In this document: in pieces, positions 1 to 9,080 of the stretch
Position numbering within the stretch: the stretch's first letter is position 1
Layout: each line of letters begins with the position of its first letter
The notes under the pieces: generated by a model
Seen by the model: only the letters and a program-made list of their open reading frames with translations
What the model was told of the DNA's origin: nothing
Databases searched by the model: none
Translations under genes and position numbers: made by a program
Source of the DNA: Syncephalastrum monosporum B8922
Taxonomy: Eukaryota > Mucoromycota > Mucoromycetes > Mucorales > Syncephalastraceae
Length of the DNA stretch: 64,000 bases
Assembly (NCBI GenBank): GCA_000697355.1
Contig: JNEN01000793.1
Coordinates: 62,001-126,000, forward strand
Reading direction: 5' to 3'

Positions 1-43
1 GAAAGGAGAGGAGAGGGTAAATGAATGACAGTAGTAAATAAGA

Positions 44-1284
44 TCATGATGAACACGAGGGAGATGAGCTGGTGGATGCGGCTGGGTTGTGTATCTTGGC
101 GTGTCTTCGCAGATTGCTAACGACCGAGAAATGACGGCCACACCCTTCAACAGGACACTTGAATGGTTTCTAGAAATAAAAAGTGATGTGTCAAAAACAG
201 AGAGTATAACGATGAACTCGGAGACTTACTTCACCGGTATGGCTATACATGTGTGTAGTTAAAGAGCTGGGGCGTGTGAACTTCTTGAGACAGACATGGC
301 ACTTGTAGCGCTTCGGGATTGTGGACGTGGCCTTAGCGTTGAATGTAGCCATCATGTTATGCTGCATCGTGCTGCTATCCGTAGACGTCGGTGAGGACGA
401 ACGCGACGAATGTGTACCGGACAGGCGGCGTCGAGGGCTGTACTGAACTTGTTGCATAAGAGGTGCTTCTGCTTGTTGCTGCGCTTGCTGATGCGCGAGC
501 GGTGGGGCGTGGTGATAGTAGCTCGGTGGCGACGATCCTCGAGGCTCATGCATACCTGTACACAAGGTAAGATAAATGTCAGGCATACTCTTCGATAACG
601 TGCTGCTCTTTTCTTTTTCTTTTTTGCTAATTTTTCTCTGTATTTACCTGCATAAAAGTAAGGATGATAAGCGGGGGGAGGGGTGTAAGCAGCTGGGCCA
701 GCCAGCCGCGAGGGACACGAGAGAGGATCGTTGGTCGAGTTACTGCTAATGGTGGACGTATTGCTACTGTTGCTACCGCTGTGAGTGCTAACAGTGCTAG
801 TCATGGTTGGGGTAGAGCTGTATACGCACGGGTCAACGGACAAGCCGGACTCATGCGGGGACAGATAAGGGGTGCGCATCTTGTTTGAATGATGATGCTG
901 TGGAGGGTGCTGAAGATGATGTTGCTCGGACGACGGGTGGAATGCATAGCCTTGCTGGGGGGACACCGACGCAAGCGTACGGGCCGGCAGCTGAGGAATG
1001 AAAGGAGGAGAGGCGATGAAGCCTTGAGTCGCATGCGTCGCGCCAGCCGACGTTGCGGTATACTCAAAGGCATTCTGCTGAAGGATCGTACCATCAGTAG
1101 CAGTCGTCGGGAACGTGGCCATGAACTCGGGGTCCACGCCTTTCGACGGATAAAAGGGCTGCTGCTGAAGTTGACGATGGTGGTGCGAAGATCCAACAGC
1201 CGGCGCGCGCGGGAAGCCATGCGTCGCCGGAACCGCCTGCGAGTAGTTGAAGTCCAAGCTCATACCAGGATACACGGAAAGCAT
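44..1284 (-). CDS. C2H2 zinc-finger transcription factor, two fingers
   Basis: A probable DNA-binding regulator in the nucleus. It has three exons (about 648-1284, 230-555, 44-169) joined in frame by GTAAATA and GTAAGT donors. The N-terminal two thirds is low-complexity, rich in H/Q/S/T/P, and looks like a disordered activation region. The C-terminus carries two adjacent C2H2 fingers: CHVCLKKF...SSLTTHMYSH, then the TGEKPFKC linker split by the last intron, then CPVEGCGRHF...NLRRHAKIH. The protein ends 14 residues after the second finger. The joined product is about 362 residues from the first ATG (1284); a second in-frame ATG lies at 1263 and could be the real start. This finger pair is a widespread fungal type, but I cannot assign a named orthologue or target. 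Family is sure; specific role unknown. Confidence 0.88.
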
Positions 1285-1695
1285 TCAAACAATCGAAAAG
1301 ATACAAGGGGGGGAAAGGGGGAAAGTACAGTTATCGAAGAACCAAGCAAGCCGGTAGCTTCAATAGAAAGGAAAGGAAGAAGTCTTGGAAGTAAAAAGAA
1401 AAGAAAAAACAAACGGCACGCCGTGTCTTGTTGTGTGTGTAGAAAAGGGTAGACAGAAGAAAAAAAAAGATCTACTTTTTTTTTTGTCTGAAGGTAGTGG
1501 GGGAAGTGTAGAGAAGGAAGAGAGAAAAGGGGCAGAATAGCAAGTAGGAAAAGAAGAGAAATGAGTTTATTTAAACCAGCGCAACTGCTCAGGGGCCCCC
1601 AAAGAAGGAGGCCAAGGAGGTCACACACTTGCACGAGTTCATTGGCAACCACCAACCTTGGCCAGCCAACGACAGCGTCCCCACTCGTTACACAT
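1285..1695. other. Intergenic, zinc-finger promoter and RBM39 3' flank
   Basis: About 410 bases between two minus-strand genes. It is purine-rich on the plus strand near 1380-1560 and contains an A9/T10 pair around 1460-1485. No open frame with family character, no tRNA and no clear TATA box was seen. Confidence 0.6.
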
Positions 1696-4082
1696 TTATT
1701 TGAATTTCGCATCATATATCGCCTCCGGTACGAACACCGCCGAGATCTAGCCCATAGGATTAGTTAAAGCGTATAAATCATTCCCAACACCCTTCCACCA
1801 CAATTACACACGCACACACACGCTCTTTCTTTCTCTCTCTTTTGAAATAATATCGCTTGTATATATACCTGTTTGCCGCCAAACCATCGTCCGTTCAAGG
1901 CATTCACTGCTTGTTCGCCGGCTGCGACACTATCGAACTTTAAAAACACTTCGCCCTACAAGACAAAAAAAGAAAGGCAGCCAAATCAGCCCCTTCCATA
2001 TTAATTATCATGTCGTGTGGGCCCGTTCACCCTTTTCTTATATACGTTACCAGTGAGTCCTCATTCGCGTGGATATGTTCCACGCGCCCGTATTGTTCGC
2101 ACTCCTGCTTCACGTCTGCTTCCAAATCTTGGATCCAGTCCGGCTCCGTTTCCCTGCGTAACATCAGCCACACTGCGTGTTATGGTTTTATCCCTTGACT
2201 TGGGCCATCTGCAACACTTACTCCGCAGGGTTGAACATATTGTTCAACATGACCGTGCGCGACGCCTTTGTCGGAATAGCTGGCCGTGCCCTGCACACGC
2301 GTACGCACACACATAATTAGTGTTGCAGATTAGCATGAATCCATAAAAAAAAAAGGAGCGGCATGTAAAAAAAATTAACTTACGGTGCGAGCGGAAGCTG
2401 AGGTTGCGTGTCCTTTTCGTGTTCCTCTTCCAACATGTCTGTCCGACGAGCCGCCAGCTTCTGCATCAACTCCGTACGTGACAGTGAAGTAAGACCGACA
2501 CCAGAGGAATCTGTTTTTATGTATGATTAGGTACGTTTTCTTCGTAAGTGAGTCGTGGCTTACCATCATCGTCAAGGTTGACAATGTTCATGGAGCTTGA
2601 CTTCTCCGTGACGAGACCGACCTTGAGCTATATGACGCAGATAAGTCCCGCTGTTTTGGAGACATGTGCACACTCATCACAAGATTGTAAGAACTTACGT
2701 TACGGCCAGCCAGGTCAAATCCGTTCATCTTTTCCAAGGCTTGTTTGCCATCCGCGGCATTCTTGTATCTAGTGAACCACAGCGAACGACTGAGATGGAT
2801 TGAAGCACGTTGGTTACACGACTTACTGTATGAAGGCATAGCCCTTGGATCGGCCAGTTTCTGGATCTGTATAGTTCGCGCAGTAAATTGTGCTGTCAAT
2901 AAATTTCGAACAGCGCCCAAGAGTGGTTCATTACCTTTGTGAAGGTTGACAAAGTCAAGAGGGCCGAAAGGTTCAAAGATCTGGCGAATATCATCTTCGG
3001 TCAAGCTAAAATGGATTGAACCAACGTACAGTCTTTGGTAGACATCCTGACCGGTAAGAGCGCCACCCATTCTGACAGTCATAGTATGTGTGAGACGTTG
3101 CTTTTTTGGGACATGTGGATGCATTCACTCACGCTGTAGCAGCTTGTTGCATGGCATATCTGTTTTTCTCCGCCTCTGAGGGTTGAACCAAGACAGGAAT
3201 ACCTAAAAGCTTCTTGCCTGACATTGCCAACGCATTTTGAACCGAGTCTTCTTCATAAAACTCGACATACCCAACACTAGAAAACGTCAGTCGCATGTCA
3301 AACCACGTCAAGATACACTCGTACCCCTTCGAGCGCCGCGAGTTGCGGTCCGAAATGATTCTGCCAGCCCTCACCCGGCCCGCCTCGGAAAAGAAATCCT
3401 CTAACTCGCGAGAAGTGAGTCGAGCAGCCAACTGCGTCACGAAAATGGTACGTCTGTCCCTTTCTTCCTCGGGAACCGGCGGCGAAGGTGACCGGCCACC
3501 ACGTCGTCTTCTGGGTGCGCTAACACAAGAGAGCATGAGTTTTCTTTCGTTTCTGTTGGGTTGTCTATTTCCAACGCCATGACTTACTCGCGTCGGCGTT
3601 CTATGCTACGGCTACGCCCACGGGGACTGTTATCACGTCTTCTGGGACTACGGCTGCGTCTTCTAGGGCTGCGGGTACGTCTTCTAGGACTACGGCTTCG
3701 TCGTCGGTCATCACGAGAATGTCTGCTGCGCCTACCATAAGACGGGGAGCGCGAGCGACTACGGTATCGCCTACTGCTGTGCTTTGACCGCGACCGCGAC
3801 CGACGGCGGGAGCTGGAGTGACGAGAGCTGGACGAACGATGCGATCTGTACGTCCTGTTAGTATTTAATCTAATGCGTATCGATAACTTACTGTCGATCG
3901 TCGTCCCGATCGCGCCGTTCACGACTGCGATGGGAATCATCACGATGTTCCTTCTACAAGAGAAATAGATTGGTGTCATGGAGTCAATGGTCTGCTTCAC
4001 TTTCAAGCAACATTCTTATATAATAACGTACAGGCTTCTCCTGGAAAGGAGCTTCTAGCATAGCTTCAACATCGGCATCCAT
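1696..4082 (-). CDS. RBM39/CAPER-like SR splicing factor with three RRMs
   Basis: A nuclear RNA-binding protein of the RBM39 family (S. pombe Rsd1), which couples U2AF-type splice-site recognition to transcription. The start is [13 protein letters not shown] at 4082. The gene is split into many small exons. An RS domain with repeated SRSPRRR units is encoded at about 3600-3850. RRM1 follows ([17 protein letters not shown], then [15 protein letters not shown]), then RRM2 ([20 protein letters not shown]), an acidic linker, and a C-terminal UHM-type RRM. The last exon reads [16 protein letters not shown] and stops at 1696-1698. That ending matches the family's usual terminus, where a VPE-x-x-Y/H element closes the last RRM. 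Domain order and termini agree with RBM39, so the family call is firm; the exact orthologue name was not tested. Confidence 0.9.
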
Positions 4083-4511
4083 GATTCTTTATGACCTATA
4101 TTTGGGAGGAAAAGAAAGACCAAGAACAAGTGGACCCGAGGCACCCATTTGCCGCAGTCACGCCCTCTGCCCAGTTCCACATCACATATACCCCAAACAA
4201 GCAATCTCGATTCTTATATATTCCCTACACCCTTCCTAAAAAATAATAGCACTTCCAATTAAGTACGACAGCATGTGAGCCTACTTGATGTATTCAAGGT
4301 GGTCTTTCGCTAATTTACAATGTCATTATTGGCACAATTTTTAACTGACGCATACATTTGTCAATTGTCCACTGCTCTTTCTATATATCTATATATAATA
4401 ATCTTAATATTCCGTACATCCATAATTACATAAGCAAGACACAAAAGACCTGGTTCAATTCCCGGGCAGGGCGTCTGCCAAAGTAGACAACTTTGAGACG
4501 TCAACGGTACC
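4083..4511. other. Intergenic, RBM39 upstream flank
   Basis: AT-rich sequence upstream of the RBM39-like gene with no coding signal. At 4450-4475 there is a string resembling a tRNA T-arm/B box (GGTTCAATTCC). No acceptor stem, D-arm or A box is found at the right distance, so it is not annotated as a tRNA. It could be a leftover of a tRNA-derived repeat. Confidence 0.45.
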
Positions 4512-4800
4512 TGACGTCAATCTTCATCAAGGTCTTTTCACCTGTGTCCTTCGGTAAATGTGAACCGCGTGATGGTAAAGTAATCCAATGAATCCTCTGA
4601 AACGCAAAAGATACCTGACGTCAATGCCTGTCAGGGACCATATCTTTGAGCTCTTTTTCCCCATTGGTAAAACGTGGATTGCGTGATAGCTTGGTTAGCC
4701 AATGGAACCTATGAAACTTGGAAAAAAGCTCGACGTCAATCCCTGTCAGGTCCTTATCTTTTACTTCTCCTTTCCCATTGGTACAGCCCGCCCGAGTCCT
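4512..4800 (+). repeat. Degenerate tandem repeat, about three 105-115 bp units
   Basis: Three diverged units begin at about 4512, 4617 and 4732. Each opens with (T)GACGTCAAT. The second and third continue with GCCTGTCAGG or CCCTGTCAGG and a pyrimidine-rich stretch to CATTGGTA. The first two units then share GTG(A/G)A..GCGTGAT, a CCAATG box and CTCTGAAAC or CTATGAAAC. The 8-bp palindrome TGACGTCA is the classic CRE/ATF site and occurs intact in the first two units; a further GACGTCA lies at 4497. The unit also carries an ATTGG/CCAAT pair in opposite orientations. Function is unknown: it could be a decayed minisatellite, a regulatory array, or the end of the neighbouring repeat element. Confidence 0.6.
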
Positions 4801-4859
4801 TGCATGAATATCGATTGACACGCGCTCTTTCTCATAAAAGGTCTTCTGTTTTTTCTCAC

Positions 4860-5660
4860 GTCTACTTTTCTTCTTTTTTTCTTTACCCTGGTCAAGTCAT
4901 ACTGCTGGCAAGTATATACGAAAGGACTATAGTTACAAGTATAAACTAATAAGAAGTGCAACATAGACCACTGCATCCCCATAAGTCCCTCTGCCACCGG
5001 TTGCCCGTCCCCAACTGCACCGGTGTGCATGAAAGTAAGTTGTCGCGTCAAGAGTACATGGTTCTTGGACCGCACTAACCTCCTTCTGAATGTATACTTA
5101 GCTTTCCGTCTTCTTGCTCGCCTCTCCTCCTGTCTTCTCCTCCGTTCGCGCCTCTTCCTCTCTTCCGCTTGCTGCCCTCGCATCAGAGGTTTTTTTCCGC
5201 TTTTTCCTCTGCCCGTAAGTGAAACTGATTCAGGTCTATGCATTGAATATGAGACATTAACACACGTTTCAGTTCCGCTCCTTTCTTGCGTCTCCTTTGC
5301 TCTTCTTCCTCTCCGCTTGCTCTCCCTCTCTCCTTCTTTCCCGCTTGCGACCCACTAGCCGGCGATGGTGGCCACCGTTGAAAACAACTCCATAGACATC
5401 GCCCTAGCGCCAAATGTCTGCTCCCCGCCCACCGGTAAGTGTTTTGCAACTGGGTAATGCGCCACTGTGACTCAAACGTGTATTCAGCTCAGGTGAGGCG
5501 GCGGCCGCGCGCCGTGAGCGCGCATCAACGACCCCACGCCGGTATGTATATTATATATGAAGGGTAGTCCACGAGAACTGATTTCGGAACGAAATTTCGT
5601 AGGCTAGTTACAGTCCATATAATCAGTACCATTATATTCATTGGCCTATCTGCAAAGCCA
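4860..5660 (+). repeat. Dispersed repeat, copy A (longest copy)
   Basis: This stretch matches 8560-9080 in the same orientation and 6045-6265 in inverted orientation. Anchors shared with copy B are the AAGTCCCTCTGCCAC segment (4982-5000), a long C/T-rich tract with CCTCT(G)CCGTAA (5100-5220), and a GAGG(C/T)GGCGGCC segment (5490-5510). Anchors shared with copy C are GTCTATGCATTGAATATGAG (5233-5252), the C/T-rich tract after it, and CACCGTTGAAA through GCGCCAA(A/G)TGTCTGC. Possible splice signals punctuate it: GTAAGT at 5216 and 5431, CAG at about 5271 and 5487. No convincing protein is encoded. It looks like a degraded mobile or transcribed repeat family. Confidence 0.6.
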
Positions 5661-5911
5661 AAATCAGATAAACTATAGCATTGTATACTTTAATTTCATT
5701 AAAAAAGGCTCTTATTAAGAAAGTTCTCATAGTGCTTGTCCCTTAGATATACGAGTGATATGAAGCGTTGTAGCAAGATAGCGATAGTGATGGAATCAGA
5801 CAAACATTCTAAATCGCCACTTTCAGCTTATCGTTTGGTATGACAAGCCTGTCAGGATTTTTTAGCCGGATAACTGGCCTACGAAATTTCGTTCCGAGAT
5901 CAATCCTCGTG
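5570..5911. mobile_element. 342-bp non-coding element with 42-bp terminal inverted repeats
   Basis: The left arm at 5570-5611 and the right arm at 5870-5911 are inverted repeats matching at about 37 of 42 positions. All visible differences are transitions. Each arm starts CACGAG and contains the palindromic core CGAAATTTCG. The 258-bp interior is AT-rich and has no credible open frame, which fits a MITE. No clean target-site duplication is seen beyond a possible TA. The left arm also resembles 8990-9035 in repeat copy B, so the arms may belong to the larger dispersed repeat and not to a separate transposon. Confidence 0.6.
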
Positions 5912-6044
5912 TATAACACTTCACTTCTCTACATACCTAAGCGGCTGGGGCTCGTGTCGTCGATACACGCTCACGACGTATTAGCCACTACCTCATCTGG
6001 ACTGTGCAGCAGAATGCATTTTTAAGTCTCAGTTTCATATTATG

Positions 6045-6265
6045 AATCGCAAGCACTTATCGATGGGCGTGCGGCAGACACTTGGCGCAGGGCACATGTC
6101 TCTAGGGGGTAGTTTCAACGGTGATTCCGGCTGCCGACGTCTAGACTAGGATAACGCAAACGGGGAAGAAGCAAGGGAGAGGAAGAAAAGCAAAGGGGAA
6201 GCGAACCAGGAGTGAAACTGAGACGTGTGTTAGTGACTCATATTCAATGCATAGACATGCATCAG
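6045..6265 (-). repeat. Dispersed repeat, copy C (partial, inverted)
   Basis: Read on the minus strand, this segment tracks copy A from 5233 to about 5450. It has GTCTATGCATTGAATATGAG, then a CTAAC/TTAAC branch-like motif and a CGT(C/T)TCAG acceptor-like motif, a pyrimidine-rich tract, CACCGTTGAAA, and GCGCCAAGTGTCTGC followed by (G)ATAAGTG. It lies directly downstream of the stop codon of the decayed minus-strand gene at 6262-6677. The repeat may therefore be the 3' flank of that gene or of a mobile unit containing it. Confidence 0.55.
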
Positions 6266-6677
6266 AGGCCCTTGGATGGCCAGCTTTGCTGGAAGGTGTC
6301 GACGGCTTCCGCACCCGGACCATGGGAAGTGGCTTCAAAATCGTGGAGCTTGGCATTGTGTCTCGCGGCAAACGCGTCGATCTTGCGTTTGGGACCAAGT
6401 CCGACGTATCTGCTTTAAAGCACTCCACAACAGGACATGTCCGTGCTCCAATTCCTTCCCGTGACTCAGGTGGTCCACAACGGTATCCTGTACTCCGGTC
6501 ATGTGTTTGTATAGGACTGTCAGGCTGTGGCCACACGTTACTTGGTGGATCTGTAGCGCAAGGTGTTGTATATTCGCTGTAGCTGTTCCGCCTGAGCCTC
6601 TCGCGTATTTCAGGCGGACTCGAGCTGTTGTCGGACCATTTCTCCAGTTCTTCATTAGATAATCCAGTGATATCCAT
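6262..6677 (-). pseudogene. Decayed gene of unknown function (MDITGLSNEELEKW...)
   Basis: The minus strand opens with a natural-looking start, MDITGLSNEELEKWSDN, followed by SSPPEIRERLRR. The protein-like signal then jumps between frames. The middle reads as protein only in short pieces. The end, in a third frame, reads KRKIDAFAARHNAKLHDFEA, then SHGPGAEAVDTFQQSW, and stops at about 6262. In-frame stops and at least two frame changes make it non-functional. No intron placement that I tried restores one frame. I do not recognise the family. It is divergent from the nuclease-like relic at 6839, with 161 bp between starts, and its 3' end abuts repeat copy C, so the pair may once have formed a single two-gene mobile unit. 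Confidence 0.55.
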
Positions 6678-6838
6678 CAAATGGTTCTATCAGATGTCTG
6701 TCCACGATGCGTGGGTGTTAAGGAGTATCAGCATGATAGAATTTGGCAGTCATAAAGTGCTGCTGGAAGAAAAGAGAGTGAGGCGTTGGTCTTCTTTTTT
6801 CCGTCCTTCTTTTTTATTCCTTCCCTCAACGCGCCGTC

Positions 6839-7984
6839 ATGTCAACCAATCGTTGAGACCAACGACGGTACGGAGGATGATTGTGATATCTTAACTATGA
6901 CCCTGCCACTGAGGCCAGGCACTGACGTTTTCAGTAAAGCGTTAAAGCGTTATTACGAGAATCATCGGTCAAGAACATCTGATTAGCACCACAATTGGCG
7001 ACTGTATTACTGGAGATGCCTACTCTGTGTCCTCTGGTGAACAAGTTGAACGGCCGTCGAAGCGACATAGTCTACCAGCCTTTGAACGAATTTGCTCATG
7101 ATCTTCGTCCAGTGATTCTGGAAATACAGAACAAGGTCACTCATGGGTTTATCACGCGAGCCATTCGATATTCGCTCAATGTCTTCGACAAAACAAAGAC
7201 GCTACCAATACTTGTTGTCATTTGCGATTGGCGGCTTCTCGAGCAAGCATTTCAAGGACACCGCATTCGAAAGGGCAGATAACGATGCTTTCGACACCCG
7301 TCCTTGCGAATCCTGGGCCCACCAAGTCCGCGTTTACTCGCCTGATTCCATTTTCCCTTTTGCAGATAGCCCACGCTTGGAACCGATTATTGCCCTCTGC
7401 TATTTCTTAATGATGCAAGAAATGATGCAAGAAAAAAGCATCATGGCGCTGGACCTCTACACATGTCCTATAGTAGCCGCGCAGATAAGTTATACGCTCG
7501 GGAGATCAAAAGGACATAACTTAGGCGAGATTATAACTTATCTATCTGGGTATAACTTATCCGCGCGGCTACTGTACGTACTGTATTGCAGTCTCTCTAC
7601 AGAACGTCCTTCAAGATCTTCTCGTCCATCAAGGATGACATCGCCGATCTGACTCTGCAGACTCGATCGTTCTGTGACACCGTTGCCAACGTGATACTGA
7701 CGAGTCGAGGAAGGTCTTCTTCGCTATGCAGAAGATGGCGTGTATTTTGCTCAACATTTCAAGCGGAAGCATCTACTGACTGAAGAAGAGACCGTTACAC
7801 CAGTCGAAATGCTCATGCTGATGTAGCCAGTCCTGATCTTCAGTTCGTGACAAACGTAAGAGCCCAGTCAGCCGGCCGTTTTAAATGGGCTCAATGCTAC
7901 GACGAAGGTCGTAAGCAAGGTCTTTTTTCAAAGTACAGCAGCCACATCACCGTACAAAATGCGTTTTACAGACATACCCGTTAA
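6839..7984 (+). pseudogene. Decayed PD-(D/E)XK nuclease-like repeat gene, interrupted by a MITE
   Basis: The signal starts at ATG 6839 and ends at TAA 7982-7984 after VQNAFYRHTR. Protein-like segments lie in changing frames: DCDILTMTLPLRPGTDVFSK, STTIGDCITGDAYSV, RPVILEIQNKVTHGF, SFAIGGFSSKHFKD, WAHQVRVYSPDSIFPFAD, EPIIALCYFLMMQE, YAEDGVYFAQHFKRK, RFKWAQCYDEGRKQGLFSKY. The E-x-Q in VILEIQNK, in a hydrophobic strand, resembles the catalytic strand of PD-(D/E)XK nucleases such as Rpn/YhgA-like proteins; this family link is recalled, not searched. At least four frameshifts, an in-frame stop and a direct duplication (MMQEMMQE) show decay. The 104-bp element at 7471-7574 lies inside it. It cannot make a full protein as it stands. 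Confidence 0.7.
7471..7574. mobile_element. 104-bp MITE with TA target duplication (Tc1/mariner-like)
   Basis: The ends are TAGTAGCCGCGC and, inverted, CAGTAGCCGCGC. The repeat continues inward to GATAAGTTATA on both sides, giving about 24 bp of near-perfect TIR. TA lies immediately outside both ends (7469-7470 and 7575-7576), as expected for a Tc1/mariner-type insertion. The interior repeats ATAACTTA several times and has no coding capacity. It interrupts the decayed nuclease-like gene just after its IMALDLY segment, so it is younger than that gene. Confidence 0.82.
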
Positions 7985-8559
7985 ACATTCTGTACCAAAT
8001 AAATATCTGATCCTCTATTTGCAATTTATTTGACAGCTATGTATCAGGGAAAGTTTGATTTGGAACTAGCCACTTCACCCACTTCACCCACTTCGCCCAC
8101 TGCGCCCACTGTGAGACTGGTTATCAGACCCATATTCATTTATTTTCTTTCACTTTGTTCACTTGTTTCCTTTTCCTCTTTTCCTTTTTCTTGTCTTTTC
8201 CCTCTTCTCTTACTCTCTTACGCTCTTACCCTGTTCAGATATCTTTTCCCTTTGGTATTATAACCACCCAGTTTTCAAAAGATGGATCTTTTTCCTCCCC
8301 GCACCTTTTCGGATGGTTAACACCTCTTACTGCACCATTTTCTTGGATGGATACATTTCTTTTACCAATCAATCTCCCCCTCTTCTTCACATGTAATTTA
8401 GCAGTACTAGAACTCAGTATAAATACTTCAATAGTTTTTGTTCAAAAAAGGACAGCCAATTGCAGATACACAAATACAGCTCTACCTATCTTATCTTTGA
8501 AGCTTATATTATCCTTTGCCTCAAGAGACGCCACATTCCTCTTTGAATTATTTCTTTTC
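7985..8559. other. Non-coding flank between nuclease relic and repeat copy B
   Basis: After the relic's stop there is AT-rich sequence, a short minisatellite (8072-8110), and a long T/C-rich plus strand. A 201-codon open frame runs through 8155-8760. Its product is low-complexity F/L/S from the pyrimidine bias, with no domain features, and I do not call it a gene. Confidence 0.55.
8072..8110 (+). repeat. 9-bp minisatellite, about 4.3 units
   Basis: Successive units are ACTTCACCC, ACTTCACCC, ACTTCGCCC and ACTGCGCCC followed by ACT. The 9-bp period preserves reading frame, but no gene is supported here. Confidence 0.85.
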
Positions 8560-9080
8560 TTTCTTTCTTTACCTTTATTCCCTGTACACTTTAGACACAT
8601 ACCCTATGGGTATAATTTAACAGAAACAAAATATACGACTACCCCTCAAGTCCCTCTGCCACTGGTTGCTCGTCCATGTACCAGAGTGCACGACAGTAGA
8701 TTGTCACATCAAAAGTACAGCATGCTAGACACCAATAACAATGATCCAATGTCTACGTAGCTTGTTGTATTGCGTTTTCTTCCCTTCCCGTCTTCTTCCC
8801 CGTTTGCATCTCTCTTCCTCTTGTCCGCTCGCGTCCCTCCATCCAGATGCTTTTCATCCTGCTTTTTTCCTCTGTCCGTAAATAAAATGAACTATAAGAT
8901 TCAATACTTAGTTATGAGGTGGCGGCCTCCCGCCTTGCACGTGCAATAACGAACCCGGCTCTGCCGTAGATATGTAGAAAGTGCACTCAGTCGAACTACA
9001 ACTGACTTTAGAATGAATCTCGATAGACTAGTCCATATTTAACACTTCTTATTTTTATCCATATCATTGCTTTTATGGCC
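8560..9080 (+). repeat. Dispersed repeat, copy B (diverged)
   Basis: Same orientation as copy A. It shares CAAGTCCCTCTGCCACTGG (8646-8664), a C/T-rich tract ending CCTCTGTCCGTAA (8870-8882), GAGGTGGCGGCC (8926-8937), and a segment around 8990-9035 resembling the left inverted repeat at 5570. It lacks the 5270-5490 part of copy A that copy C retains. Direct deletion or removal of that block would explain the difference. No coding potential is seen. Confidence 0.5.

Noticed and set aside
4440..4485. tRNA gene (B-box GGTTCAATTCC)
   Set aside because: No matching acceptor stem, anticodon arm or A box at the expected distance; only a T-arm-like string.
5023..5358. 111-codon frame in repeat copy A as a gene
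   Set aside because: It crosses splice-like signals, is low-complexity L/S/C, and the equivalent frames in copies B and C are not preserved.
8155..8760. 201-codon open frame as a membrane protein
   Set aside because: Its F/L/S-rich product arises from a pyrimidine-rich repeat; no start context, intron pattern or domain supports a gene.
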